Part shown: positions 42,126-51,010 of the stretch, piece after piece
How the letters are laid out: each line of letters starts with the position of its first letter
Position numbering within the stretch: position 1 is the first letter of the stretch
Assembly (NCBI GenBank): GCA_049969495.1
Contig: JBMFOT010000013.1
Location: 1-58,206, forward strand
Length of the DNA stretch: 58,206 nt
Reading direction: 5' to 3'
Source: HRBIN16 sp049969495
Lineage (GTDB): Bacteria > Armatimonadota > HRBIN16
Position numbers and translations under genes: made by a program
The notes under the pieces: model-generated
Told to the model about the DNA's origin: nothing
Database searches by the model: none
Seen by the model: only the letters and a program-made list of their open reading frames with translations

Positions 42126-43172
42126 ATGGAAGCTTCGCGAAAACATCTGAACGGAAATGAGCGTGTGTATCGTCTCCTTGAACTGCTGCCGGCCGCCCTG
42201 CAGTCTATATACAGCGCACCGCAGGTGCATCAGGTTGTCGAGCGTGCCTGTGCCGCTATTGGCGAAGGTTTGGGAGCGCAGGCGGCGTTTCTGCTATGGT
42301 ACTCCGACAGCGAGCGCGCCTTTGTAGGGATGCCCTCGGGCTACGGTATTGACGACGCGACGCTATTGCACATCCACCTGCCTGCAGGCATGTGTGCCGC
42401 CAGTGACTACGCTTTTGTGCACAACAAACCCTACATCAGCGACCAGACGGATGAAGAAGAGTTGCTCACGAGCACGCTGCGACGCAATCTGCGCCTGACA
42501 CGCCTGCTAACGCTTCCCATTCGAGATGAGAATCACGCACGCGGCGTGCTTCATGTGGTCAACAAGCAGGGCAAGCCATGCGACGAAGCGGATGTGGCGT
42601 TCGCCCTGAGCGTTGCGCAAGCATGTGGGTCTGCGCTCTCTCTGCTGCACTATCGCCACTACATGGAGCGAATGGCGATCACGGATGGGCTAACAGGACT
42701 GTTCAACCGTTACCATACGGAGACGGTGCTGGATGAGCGCACCCATCTTGCCATGCAGAACAAGGAATCGCTGAGCGTGGCTGTGGTATACCTGGACCAC
42801 TTGAAGTACATCAACGACACCTACGGTTATCGCGCGGGCGACCGTGCGCTACTCTCGGTGGCACGGGCGCTACAGAAGAGTGTTGGACATCGGGCGATTC
42901 TGGCGCGGTACGCCGGTGATGAGTTCGTCGCGGTGCTGCCGGGAGCCAGTTTGCGCGAAGCGCAGGCACAGATGCAAGCCATGCGCGACCTGATTGCGCA
43001 GGAGTGTTGGGAGCCGGTGGGCAGCTTGAGCGTGAGTATCGGCGTGGTCAGCTACCCGGAAAGCGCTGTGCCGGTTGAGCAGTTGCTCTCCGCTGCAGAG
43101 GATGCGGCAATGGCGGCGAAGCGTCACGGTCGCAATCAGGTGGTACTGGTCACACCACGCTGCGCGGCGTAG
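42126..43172 (+). CDS. GAF-GGDEF diguanylate cyclase-like protein
   Basis: 348 residues. It has a helical N-terminus, a GAF domain (about 30-175) with a binding-pocket style, and a GGDEF domain (about 190-345). The DxLTGLxNR motif appears as TDGLTGLFNRYHTE. The active-site motif is AGDEF (about residues 262-266) instead of GGDEF, a known functional variant. YLDHLKYINDTYGYRAGD is present, with Asp and Asn positions intact. Makes c-di-GMP, if active. A weak GCCGATGA lies at 42068-42075, close to a sigma-28 -10. Confidence 0.87.
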   Translation: MEASRKHLNGNERVYRLLELLPAALQSIYSAPQVHQVVERACAAIGEGLGAQAAFLLWYSDSERAFVGMPSGYGIDDATLLHIHLPAGMCAASDYAFVHNKPYISDQTDEEELLTSTLRRNLRLTRLLTLPIRDENHARGVLHVVNKQGKPCDEADVAFALSVAQACGSALSLLHYRHYMERMAITDGLTGLFNRYHTETVLDERTHLAMQNKESLSVAVVYLDHLKYINDTYGYRAGDRALLSVARALQKSVGHRAILARYAGDEFVAVLPGASLREAQAQMQAMRDLIAQECWEPVGSLSVSIGVVSYPESAVPVEQLLSAAEDAAMAAKRHGRNQVVLVTPRCAA

Positions 43173-43188
43173 GTGTTTGCACCCAACT

Positions 43189-43250
43189 GGAGGGCGAACC
43201 TCCGGGTGAGCCGAAACGTCATGCGTGGCTCGGCAGGAGCCTCGCCCTCC
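43189..43250. repeat. Interspersed repeat, copy 2
   Basis: GGAGGGCGAACCTCC at the left end and GGAGCCTCGCCCTCC at the right end make a palindromic element. The interior shares CCGAAACG and GGCTCGG with 39290-39346. It lies between the convergent GGDEF and hisS genes. Confidence 0.7.
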
Positions 43251-43265
43251 AGAGAAGGGGGAGCA

Positions 43266-44531
43266 TCAACCGCTCAGCATCTCCCGCACTGTGGCTACCG
43301 CTGCTACCAATTCCACCGTGCGCTGCTCCTTGGTGACCATATCGCGCAGGGTAACTGTCCCTTGCTTTAGCTCGTCCTCCCCCAGCATCAGTGTGATACG
43401 ACATCCCAGACGGTCGGCGAGCTTCATCTGTCCCTTCAGGCTGCGTCGCTGGTAGTCGGTCTCGGCGGAGATGCCAGCCTGGCGCAGTTGCTGTAACAGC
43501 TGCAATGCGGGCTGAACCGCTTCCTCGCCCAGCGCGGCAACAAACACGTCCACCGTTTCGCGCCTCGCCTCCGCCAGCCCCAGCTCTTTCAGCACGATAA
43601 TCGCCCGTTCGATGCCCAGCGCGAAGCCGATACCGGGAGTAGGAGGACCACCTATCTCTTCCACCAACCCATCGTAGCGCCCACCGCCACCCAGCGCGTT
43701 TTGTGCGCCCAGCGCATCGCTGACGATTTCGAAGGCGGTCTTGGTGTAGTAGTCAAAGCCGCGCACCAGGTGCTTGTCCACCACATAGCGGATACCCAGC
43801 ACATCCAGATAAGAGCGCAGCGCGTCGAAGTGTGCCCGGCACTCCTCGCACAGGCTGTCGATGATGTCGGGCGCATCGTGCAACAGGGCACGGCACTTCT
43901 CACGTTTGCAGTCCAGCATCCGCAGGGGGTTCACTTCGTAGCGCGTCTGGCACGCCTCGCACAGTTCGTGTACAAAGGGTTGGGCGAATGCGCGCAACCG
44001 CTCGCGGTACACCGGGCGGCACACCGGACATCCCACCGAGTTGAGCACCAGAGACAAGCGAGAGATGCCCAGCTCCTGATAGAAGTGCATCGCCAGCGCG
44101 ATAATCTCCGCATCGAGCGCAGGGTGTTGCGAGCCGATAGCTTCCACGCCCAGCTGATGCGCCTGACGATACCGCCCGGCTTGCGGACGCTCGTAGCGGA
44201 AGATAGGGGTAATGTAGTAGAGCTTGCTGACGCCGCCCTGTGCAGCCAGGTTGTTCTCCACATACGCCCGCACGACGGGAGCGGTGCCTTCCGGCTTGAG
44301 CGTGACACTGCGTCCACCCCTGTCGGTAAAGGTGTACATCTCCTTACTCACCACGTCGGTGTGCTCGCCCATACTTCGGGTGAACAGGTCGGTGTCCTCG
44401 AAGATGGGGGTGCGGATTTCGTGGTATCCGTAGCGTTTGCACAGCGAGCGGAAGGTTTCCTCCACACGGTTCCAGAGTGGGGTTTCATCGGGCAGGATGT
44501 CGTTGGTGCCGCGCGGGCGCTGATACCGCAT
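43266..44531 (-). CDS. hisS: Histidine-tRNA ligase
   Basis: 421-residue class II synthetase. The N-terminal PRGTNDILPDETPLWN is diagnostic. Motif 2 lies around IFRYERPQAGRYRQAHQLGVE, and the histidine-binding motifs are LVRGFDYYTKTAFEI and GGGGRYDGLVEEIGG. A Cys-rich insertion (VGCPVCRPVY, LCEACQTR, LCEECRAHF) is seen in several bacterial lineages and may bind zinc. The start at 44531 follows GGAGGAG. A rho-independent terminator of the upstream tRNA-Met gene lies just before it. Confidence 0.95.
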   Translation of the reverse strand: MRYQRPRGTNDILPDETPLWNRVEETFRSLCKRYGYHEIRTPIFEDTDLFTRSMGEHTDVVSKEMYTFTDRGGRSVTLKPEGTAPVVRAYVENNLAAQGGVSKLYYITPIFRYERPQAGRYRQAHQLGVEAIGSQHPALDAEIIALAMHFYQELGISRLSLVLNSVGCPVCRPVYRERLRAFAQPFVHELCEACQTRYEVNPLRMLDCKREKCRALLHDAPDIIDSLCEECRAHFDALRSYLDVLGIRYVVDKHLVRGFDYYTKTAFEIVSDALGAQNALGGGGRYDGLVEEIGGPPTPGIGFALGIERAIIVLKELGLAEARRETVDVFVAALGEEAVQPALQLLQQLRQAGISAETDYQRRSLKGQMKLADRLGCRITLMLGEDELKQGTVTLRDMVTKEQRTVELVAAVATVREMLSG

Positions 44532-44542
44532 TGTTCTCCTCC

Positions 44543-44580
44543 GCAACAAAAGGGCGACACCGCGATAGCGGGTGTCGCCT
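44543..44580 (-). terminator. Rho-independent terminator between tRNA-Met and hisS
   Basis: On the minus strand GGCGACACC-CGCTATCGC-GGTGTCGCC (9-base perfect stem, positions 44580-44553) is followed by CTTTTGTT. It lies 12 bases after the tRNA 3' end and 12 bases before the hisS start. It could end the tRNA transcript or attenuate hisS. Confidence 0.78.
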
Positions 44581-44592
44581 TCAAGGTAAACA

Positions 44593-44669
44593 TGGTAGCG
44601 GCGGGCGGACTCGAACCGCCGACTCCACGGGTATGAGCCGTGTGCTCTGACCGACTGAGCTACGCCGCC
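44593..44669 (-). tRNA. tRNA-Met (CAT)
   Basis: 77 bases. Acceptor stem GGCGGCG / CGCCGCT, D arm around GCTCAGTCGGTCAGAGC, anticodon arm CACGG-CTCATAC-CCGTG with anticodon CAT, T arm GGCGG-TTCGAGT-CCGCC, and encoded ACCA. The G1-U72 wobble and paired acceptor stem indicate elongator rather than initiator tRNA. A CAT anticodon that is lysidinylated (Ile) is possible but not indicated. Confidence 0.95.
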
Positions 44670-44734
44670 GTATCGCACCTCTTATTTTACACGCATTTTC
44701 GGCGGCTGTCAAGCCTTGCGCGCTGCGCATGTGG

Positions 44735-44764
44735 TTGACAATCGGGGGGTGCACCGATTATACT
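44735..44764 (+). promoter_or_regulatory. mla operon promoter
   Basis: A perfect -35 TTGACA (44735-44740), an 18-base spacer and -10 TATACT (44759-44764). The predicted transcription start is near 44771, only about 11-14 bases before the mlaE start codon. Confidence 0.8.
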
Positions 44765-44781
44765 GTTACCGCGATTGGGAG

Positions 44782-45579
44782 ATGATGCAAACACGAGTGC
44801 CATTGCGCCATCCGTTGACCAGCCTCGCCGAGCAAGCCACCCAGCTGGTGCTGTTTGTGGGCGACATCGGCATCCTGCTGGCACAGGCGATGGGGTTTGT
44901 GTTTCGCGGGCGATGGGAGGCGCGAGAGACGGTAGTGCAGATGGCTCTCATTGGGGCGCAAGCGGTGCCGATGGTGGTGATTACCAGTGGGTTTACCGGC
45001 GCGGTGCTTGCCCTGTATTCGGCGAAACTGATGCTGCAGTTCGGTGTGGGGTCGCTGGCGGGTGGGGCGGTCGCGCTGGCGATGGCGCGCGAGCTGGGTC
45101 CGGTGGTGACCGGCGTAGTGGTAGCGGCACGTTCTGCCTCGGCGATTGCTGCCGAAATCGGCAGCATGAAGGTCACCGAGCAGGTGGATGCGCTACGCGC
45201 TCTGGCGGTGCCGCCTGTGCAGTATCTGGTGGTGCCCCGTCTGATCGCTTGCTTGACGATGCTGCCTGCGCTGGGTATGCTGGCGTTCGTCGTCGGCACG
45301 TTCGGTGGCTATGCGGTCGCCGTGCCGATGGGCGTGTCGCCTACATCCTATTTGCTGGGTATTCGGGAGCTGGTGGAGACATACGATGTGTTCGCCGGGT
45401 TGCTCAAGACGGTCGTTTTCGGAGCGATTATCGCGCTGGTCGGTTGTCGGGCGGGATTGAGGACAGAAGGAGGTGCAGCGGGGGTGGGGCAGGCGACCAC
45501 AAACAGTGTGGTGGTGGCGGTACTGCTTATCTACGTGGCGAACTTCTTCCTTGCGTATCTGCTGTTTGGCGGACGATGA
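44782..45579 (+). CDS. mlaE: MlaE family lipid-transport permease
   Basis: 265 residues with about five membrane helices. This is the permease of an MCE-type phospholipid transporter between inner and outer membranes. Diagnostic are the LGPVVTGVVVAARSASAIAAEIGSMKVTEQVDALRAL block, VVPRLIACLTMLPAL and the final GVGQATTNSVVVAVLLIYVANFFLAY. The start is one of two adjacent ATGs (44782 or 44785) after GGGAG. The transcript leader is short. Overlaps mlaF by ATGA. Confidence 0.93.
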   Translation: MMQTRVPLRHPLTSLAEQATQLVLFVGDIGILLAQAMGFVFRGRWEARETVVQMALIGAQAVPMVVITSGFTGAVLALYSAKLMLQFGVGSLAGGAVALAMARELGPVVTGVVVAARSASAIAAEIGSMKVTEQVDALRALAVPPVQYLVVPRLIACLTMLPALGMLAFVVGTFGGYAVAVPMGVSPTSYLLGIRELVETYDVFAGLLKTVVFGAIIALVGCRAGLRTEGGAAGVGQATTNSVVVAVLLIYVANFFLAYLLFGGR

Positions 45580-46364
45580 GCGAACAACCCGTTGCCCAAA
45601 CTGCTGTGCGCGTCAGCGATGTCTGGTACGGTGTGGACTCGCGGTGGGTGCTGCAAGGTATCTCTCTGGAGGTGCGCACCGGCGAAGTGTTCGCCATTAT
45701 GGGGCCCTCCGGCTGCGGGAAGACCACGTTATTGAAACTGGTTGGCGGTCTGCTTAAACCGCAGCGAGGGGAGATATGGATTGGCGGTACCGAAATCTCC
45801 CGCCTGTCGGAGGCGAAACTAACGCCTGTGCGCAAGCGGGTCGGGCTGGTGTTCCAGTATGCCGCGCTCTTCGACTCGTTAACGGTTTACGATAACGTGG
45901 CTTTTGGGGTGCGCCGTCACATCACCCGGCGCGAACAAGAGGTGGCGCAAATCGTGCGCGAGAAGCTGGCTATGGTCGGTATGACAGGCACGGAACATCT
46001 TTATCCCTCGCAGCTGTCGGGTGGGATGCAGAAGCGGGTGGGGTTGGCGCGCGCGCTGGCGATGAATCCGAACATCGTGCTGTACGACGAGCCGACCGCC
46101 GGCCTGGACCCGATTGTGGCGGAGACCATCGATACGCTCATCAGGGATACAACGCGCCGGCTGCAGGTGACTGCGCTGGTGGTGTCGCATGACCTGACCA
46201 GCGTGTTCCACATTGCCGACCGGATAGCGATGCTACATGAGGGACGAATTATCACGTGCGGCTCGCCGGAGGAAGTGCGGGCGGATGCCAACCCCGTCGT
46301 GCGTCGCTTCCTGCAGGCAGGCGGTATTATATCGAGCGGTGAAACCACGATGTCAGGAGCCTGA
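45576..46364 (+). CDS. mlaF: MlaF family lipid-transport ATPase
   Basis: 262-residue ABC ATPase. Walker A GPSGCGKTTLLKLVGG, Q-loop LVFQYAALFDSLTVYDNVAFG, signature LSGGMQKRVGLARALAMNP and Walker B IVLYDEPTAGLDPI. The QYAALFDSLTVYDNV region and the YDEPTAGLDP motif are characteristic of MlaF. It is translationally coupled with mlaE and followed by the MCE gene three bases later, giving a complete inner-membrane MlaEFD set. mlaB and mlaC are not here. Confidence 0.93.
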   Translation: MSEQPVAQTAVRVSDVWYGVDSRWVLQGISLEVRTGEVFAIMGPSGCGKTTLLKLVGGLLKPQRGEIWIGGTEISRLSEAKLTPVRKRVGLVFQYAALFDSLTVYDNVAFGVRRHITRREQEVAQIVREKLAMVGMTGTEHLYPSQLSGGMQKRVGLARALAMNPNIVLYDEPTAGLDPIVAETIDTLIRDTTRRLQVTALVVSHDLTSVFHIADRIAMLHEGRIITCGSPEEVRADANPVVRRFLQAGGIISSGETTMSGA

Positions 46365-46367
46365 GCC

Positions 46368-47741
46368 ATGATAACCTCGCGCAAGGCAGTCTTTTTGGTG
46401 GGGTTGACCATCATTCTGGCGGTAGCGTGGATGGTGGCAACGGTTATCTATTTGCGCGGCACGCTGGCAGCACGGCGTGTCTACAGCGTGGAGGCGGTAT
46501 TCCCCGATGCTCTGGGCATCCGCGAGCAGGCGAGGGTGTACCTGGCGGGGGTAGAGGTCGGCGAGGTGCAGAAGGTGTGGCTCACGTCCGACTTGCGCGC
46601 GCGGGTGCGCATCGCTTTGCGCAAGGACGTGGTGATTCCAGAGGACACGGTGGCGGTGGTGATGTCGCCGGGTATTGCGGGTGTGGACAAACTGATTGCG
46701 CTGGTGCCGGGCAAGTCGCCCCGTGAGGCGAAAGAGGGAACGGAGCTGCGAGGAATGAAGGAACCGGGAATCAGCGATCTCGCCCCGGTAGCGCAGCAAA
46801 CGCTGCAAGAGGTGCAAAAGCTGGTGCGCTCCGCCAACGCATGGCTCAGCGATGCCGAAATGCGCGCCAGCGTTAAACAGACTCTGCGGAACGTGGAAGA
46901 AGCCTCGGCGCGCTTGACCGCGTTGACCGAGCAGACCCGAAAACTGCTGGCAAGCACGGGACGCTCGCTGGATGCGGTGGTACAGGACACGCGACGCTCC
47001 ACCCGGTTGCTACCGCAGGTGATAGAGGACCTGCAGGCGTTGCTGGAGCAGTCGCGCGAACTGGTGCGTACCGCACAACACGCTACCGAGAGCTTTGACC
47101 GCTTTGTTAGCGACGAGCAGCTTCAGCAGAACCTGCGCGATGTAGCAAGGGAGATGAGCACACTCGGCGCGAAGCTCAACCGCATCGCGGAGGACATCGG
47201 CAAGTACACCGGCGACGAGGAACTGCGGGAGAACGTGCGCGCTACCGTCGCCGAAGCTCGTGCAACCCTCACCGAGGCACGCCAGGCGACGGAGAATATC
47301 AATCGCTTCGTGGAGCGGTTGATCCAGCCCGGCAGGCTATCTATCAGACCGATGGACGTTTCGCTGGACGTATACGGGCTGCTGCGTGACAGCACTTTTC
47401 GCACCGACCTGACGCTCTCTTTTCCATATCGTGACAACCGGTTCTTCCATTTCGGCGTGTACGATGTCGCGGAGAGCAACAAGTTCATCTTGCAGTACGG
47501 TTCCCAGCTGGCACCGGCATTGAACTTGCGCTACGGTTTGTATGCGTCCAAGCCGGGTGTGGGGGTGGACTGGAAGATTAAGCCTAAACTACAGCTGCGT
47601 GCAGATGTCTTCAATCCGAACGACCTGCAAATCAACACGCGGGCGAAGATACAGCTGGACGCGGACTGGAGCCTGTGGGTAGGGGTGGACAGTCTGTTTC
47701 GCAATAACCAGCCTGTGCTGGGCTTGCAGGTAACACGGTAA
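46368..47741 (+). CDS. mlaD: MlaD/MCE protein with long coiled coil and beta-rich C-terminus
   Basis: 457 residues. One N-terminal transmembrane helix is followed by a single MCE domain (about 38-120; VEAVFPDALGIREQARVYLAGVEVGEV). A long helical region (about 125-320) contains repeated Thr-Glu-Ala heptads. The final 130 residues are rich in alternating polar and hydrophobic strands, such as LTLSFPYRDNRFFHFGVYD and LNLRYGLYASKPGVGVDW, and end in an aromatic-poor strand. The C-terminal part could be a small outer-membrane barrel or a beta-sheet domain. That is inference. Confidence 0.85.
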   Translation: MITSRKAVFLVGLTIILAVAWMVATVIYLRGTLAARRVYSVEAVFPDALGIREQARVYLAGVEVGEVQKVWLTSDLRARVRIALRKDVVIPEDTVAVVMSPGIAGVDKLIALVPGKSPREAKEGTELRGMKEPGISDLAPVAQQTLQEVQKLVRSANAWLSDAEMRASVKQTLRNVEEASARLTALTEQTRKLLASTGRSLDAVVQDTRRSTRLLPQVIEDLQALLEQSRELVRTAQHATESFDRFVSDEQLQQNLRDVAREMSTLGAKLNRIAEDIGKYTGDEELRENVRATVAEARATLTEARQATENINRFVERLIQPGRLSIRPMDVSLDVYGLLRDSTFRTDLTLSFPYRDNRFFHFGVYDVAESNKFILQYGSQLAPALNLRYGLYASKPGVGVDWKIKPKLQLRADVFNPNDLQINTRAKIQLDADWSLWVGVDSLFRNNQPVLGLQVTR

Positions 47742-47766
47742 CCAGACAAGAGGAGGCAAAACGAGT

Positions 47767-48234
47767 ATGGCGATGAAGGTGATACTGACAAGGGACGTGC
47801 CCTCGCTGGGCAAGCGTGGGGAGGTAGTGAACGTTTCCGAAGGCTATGCGCGGAACTATCTGTTCCCGCGCGGACTGGCGGTCGAGGCAGATAAGGGCAC
47901 GATGAAGAACGTGGAACTGCGCCGGCGTCAGGAGGCGATGCGCCTCGAGAAGGCGGCTCAGGAGGCAAAACAGGTTGCCGAGATGCTGAAGGGCAAAACG
48001 GTCACGGTAGAAGCGCACGTCGGTAAGGGAACCACCAAGCTGTTCGGCGCGGTGACCGCTCAGCATATTGCAGACGCCATCGCGCAGCAGTATCATGTGA
48101 AAGTGGATAAACGCAAAATCGGCTTGCTGGAGCCGATTAAATCGCTGGGCGATTACGAGGTAACCTTGCACCTCCATCACGACGTCAACCTAACGTTGAG
48201 GGTGGAGGTGGTACCTCAGGAGGCTTCGGCGTGA
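47767..48234 (+). CDS. rplI: 50S ribosomal protein L9
   Basis: 155-residue ribosomal protein. The N-terminal domain VILTRDVPSLGKRGEVVNVSEGYARNYLFPRGLA is diagnostic, followed by the long connecting helix and the C-terminal domain with GKTVTVEAHVGKGTTKLFGAVT. The ATG at 47767 with GAGGAGG about ten bases upstream is preferred to the ATG two codons later. Followed by dnaB, the common rplI-dnaB pair. Confidence 0.96.
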   Translation: MAMKVILTRDVPSLGKRGEVVNVSEGYARNYLFPRGLAVEADKGTMKNVELRRRQEAMRLEKAAQEAKQVAEMLKGKTVTVEAHVGKGTTKLFGAVTAQHIADAIAQQYHVKVDKRKIGLLEPIKSLGDYEVTLHLHHDVNLTLRVEVVPQEASA

Positions 48235-48286
48235 AGCGTGGTGTCACACGATGAGAAGGAATACGAATCGGCAGGGTGGGCAAGAG

Positions 48287-49696
48287 ATGCGCATGAGCGA
48301 GTTGTTGCGCGCCCTGCCGCACAATCTGGACGCGGAGATCGCCACACTGGGCTCGATGATGATAGACGGCACTGCCATCGAGCGCGTCAGCGAATTCCTC
48401 ACTCCTGACGACTTCTACCGCGAGGCGCATAAGGTCATCTTCGATGTGCTGGTTACACTATCCAGCCGCAGCGAGCCGGCGGACCTAGTCACGGTGAGCG
48501 AGGAACTGCAGCGGCGCGGCAAGCTGGAGGAGGTCGGCGGCATCGCCTACCTGACCACTCTGATCGACAGCGTGCCCAGTGCAGCGAACGTGGACTATTA
48601 CGCCCAGATTGTGGAGGAGTATGCCATCCGCCGCAGGCTCATCGAGGCGGCGCAAGAGATTATCCACCTGGCGGCGTTGAGCGAGGACGAAGAAGAGCCT
48701 CTCACCATCGGAGAGATAGCCGACCGGGCGGAGAGCGCGGTCTATCGGGTAGCGCAACGACGCATCGGCAGAGGGTTTGAAAGCATTCGCCCCTTGCTGG
48801 GCGAGGCGTTCGACCGTTTCGAAGCCTTCTACCACGAACGCAAGCTGGTCACAGGACTGAGCACCGGCTTTCGCGAACTGGACTATATCACTGCTGGGTT
48901 GCAAAAATCGGACCTGGTGATTATCGCTGCACGCCCCAGCATGGGCAAAACCAGCCTGTGTCTCAACATTGGCGAGCATGTTGCCTTGCACGAGGGAAAA
49001 ACGGTAGCCATCTTCAGCCTGGAGATGTCTAAGGAGCAGCTCGTGCAGCGCATGATTTGCTCGCAGGCGGAGGTCAACGCGCATCGCTTACGGCTGGGGA
49101 TGCTGCCCGAGACGGCGTGGCAGAAGATTTCCAAGGCGATACAGGACCTGTGGAACGCGAAGATATTCATCGACGACACACCGGACATTTCCGCGCTGGA
49201 GATGCGGGCGAAGTGCAGGCGTCTGCGTGCTGAGCACGGACTGGACCTGGTGATTGTGGACTATCTGCAGTTGATGCGCAGCCATCGACGGTCTGAAAAC
49301 CGTACGCAGGAGATTTCGGATATCGCTCGTGCGCTGAAGGGGTTGGCGCGCGAACTCGAGGTGCCCATTATTGCCCTGTCGCAACTATCCCGTGCTGTGG
49401 AGCATCGCGAGAACAAACGCCCTATGCTTTCCGATTTGCGCGAAAGTGGCTCTATTGAGGCGGAAGCCGATGTGGTGGCGTTCATCTACCGCCCCGAGTA
49501 TTACGCGATGAAGGAGGCGGTCTCTTCGGAGGAGGTAGACACGGGCATGACACCTCGCGAGGAGGGACGGGTAGAGGAAGCCGAGATTATCATCGCCAAA
49601 CAGCGAAACGGTCCAACGGGCACGGTGCGCGTGGGTTTCAAACCCGATTACGCGCGGTTTGTCCCGCTGGAGCGGCATCGGGAGGGTGAAGATTGA
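48287..49696 (+). CDS. dnaB: Replicative DNA helicase DnaB
   Basis: About 469 residues. The N-terminal domain starts LLRALPHNLDAEIATLGSMM. The RecA-like domain has STGFRELDYITAGLQKSDLVIIAARPSMGKTSLCLNI (Walker A), FSLEMSKEQLVQRM, Walker B LVIVDYLQLMRS, and ALSQLSRAVEHRENKRPMLSDLRESGSIEAEADVV. No intein. The start is placed at 48287 (GGTGGG six bases upstream). An ATG at 48251 in the same frame has no SD. Its stop overlaps the purD start as TTGA. Confidence 0.95.
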   Translation: MRMSELLRALPHNLDAEIATLGSMMIDGTAIERVSEFLTPDDFYREAHKVIFDVLVTLSSRSEPADLVTVSEELQRRGKLEEVGGIAYLTTLIDSVPSAANVDYYAQIVEEYAIRRRLIEAAQEIIHLAALSEDEEEPLTIGEIADRAESAVYRVAQRRIGRGFESIRPLLGEAFDRFEAFYHERKLVTGLSTGFRELDYITAGLQKSDLVIIAARPSMGKTSLCLNIGEHVALHEGKTVAIFSLEMSKEQLVQRMICSQAEVNAHRLRLGMLPETAWQKISKAIQDLWNAKIFIDDTPDISALEMRAKCRRLRAEHGLDLVIVDYLQLMRSHRRSENRTQEISDIARALKGLARELEVPIIALSQLSRAVEHRENKRPMLSDLRESGSIEAEADVVAFIYRPEYYAMKEAVSSEEVDTGMTPREEGRVEEAEIIIAKQRNGPTGTVRVGFKPDYARFVPLERHREGED

Positions 49697-50970
49697 GAGT
49701 ACTGGTGATAGGCGGGGGCGGGCGCGAACATGCGCTGGTATGGAAAATCGCGCAGAGCCCCAAAGTGAGCAAAATCTACGCGGCGCCGGGCAACGCGGGC
49801 ATCGCCGAACTGGCGGAGTGTGTTGCGCTCAAAGCCACCGATATCGAAAGCCTGGCGAACTTCGCCGAGCGCAACCGTATTGACCTCACAGTAGTTGGGC
49901 CCGAATCGCCGTTGATTGCTGGTGTAGTGGATATGTTCGAGAGGCGCGGGTTGGCAATATTCGGACCGAGCAAGGAACCCGCGCGACTGGAAGGCAGTAA
50001 AGTGTACGCGAAAGAGGTCATGCGCCGTTATCGTATCCCCACCGCCGATTTCTCCGCCTTTAGCGACCCACAGACGGCGGCGGAGTATGTGCATCGGCGT
50101 TTTCGCGAAGGGGCAAGGGGGCTGGTCATCAAGGCGGATGGCGAAGCGGCCGGCAAAGGCGTTTTTGTGGTACACCATGTGGACGAAGCGCTGGAAGTAA
50201 TCCGCTCGCTCATGGAAGAGCGCGTGCTGGGAGAGGCAGGGGCGCGGATTGTGATCGAGGAGGTTCTCACCGGGGAGGAAGCTTCGTTGATGGCGTTTAC
50301 CGATGGGGTTACCGCCCTGCCGATGCCTCCGGTTCAGGACTACAAGCGCGCCCTCGACAACGACCGGGGAGCGAACACCGGTGGGATGGGTAGTATCTGC
50401 CCTTTGCGCCTCGTCACGCCGGACCTGCAACAGCAGGCAATGGAACAGATTATCCACCCCGCTATTCGTGCTACACGTGACGCAGGCATCCCCTTCCGGG
50501 GTGTGCTGTACGCAGGCACGATGGTGACCGAAGAGGGCGTGAAGACACTGGAGTTCAATGTGCGATTCGGCGACCCCGAGACGCAGGCAGTGTTGCCCCT
50601 GCTGGAGAATGATATTGTGGAGGTAATGCAAGCGGTGGTGGAGTGCCGCCTCGACGAGGTGGCGTTACAATGGAAACCGCGCTATGCGGTGTGCGTGGTT
50701 ATCGCCTCCGGCGGCTATCCGGGCAAGTATGAAACCGGTCTACCCATCGAAGGGCTGAAGGAGGCGGCGCAGGTACCCGAGTGCGTGATTTTTCACGCGG
50801 GTACGCGCAAAGAAGGCGACAAAATAGTCACCGCAGGAGGGCGCGTGCTGGGTGTTACCGCACTGGGCGATACACTCGCTCAGGCACGCGGACGAGCGTA
50901 CGATGCCGTGCGGTGCATTCGGTTCGACTATATGCACTACCGGACGGACATTGGTATCAAGTGGGTGTAA
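49693..50970 (+). CDS. purD: Phosphoribosylamine-glycine ligase
   Basis: 425-residue ATP-grasp enzyme, step 2 of purine synthesis. It has LVIGGGGREHALVWKIAQSPKV at the N-terminus, then GPSKEPARLEGSKVYAKE, LVIKADGEAAGKGVFV, the ATP-grasp GANTGGMGSICPL and EFNVRFGDPETQAVLPL. The start is a TTG overlapping the dnaB stop, an unusual start supported by a GGAGGGTG SD and by the exact N-terminus of the family. Confidence 0.95.
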   Translation: MRVLVIGGGGREHALVWKIAQSPKVSKIYAAPGNAGIAELAECVALKATDIESLANFAERNRIDLTVVGPESPLIAGVVDMFERRGLAIFGPSKEPARLEGSKVYAKEVMRRYRIPTADFSAFSDPQTAAEYVHRRFREGARGLVIKADGEAAGKGVFVVHHVDEALEVIRSLMEERVLGEAGARIVIEEVLTGEEASLMAFTDGVTALPMPPVQDYKRALDNDRGANTGGMGSICPLRLVTPDLQQQAMEQIIHPAIRATRDAGIPFRGVLYAGTMVTEEGVKTLEFNVRFGDPETQAVLPLLENDIVEVMQAVVECRLDEVALQWKPRYAVCVVIASGGYPGKYETGLPIEGLKEAAQVPECVIFHAGTRKEGDKIVTAGGRVLGVTALGDTLAQARGRAYDAVRCIRFDYMHYRTDIGIKWV

Positions 50971-51010
50971 AAGCAGAGTACACCGGACTGAGCAGAAAGG
51001 AGGGGTTCCG

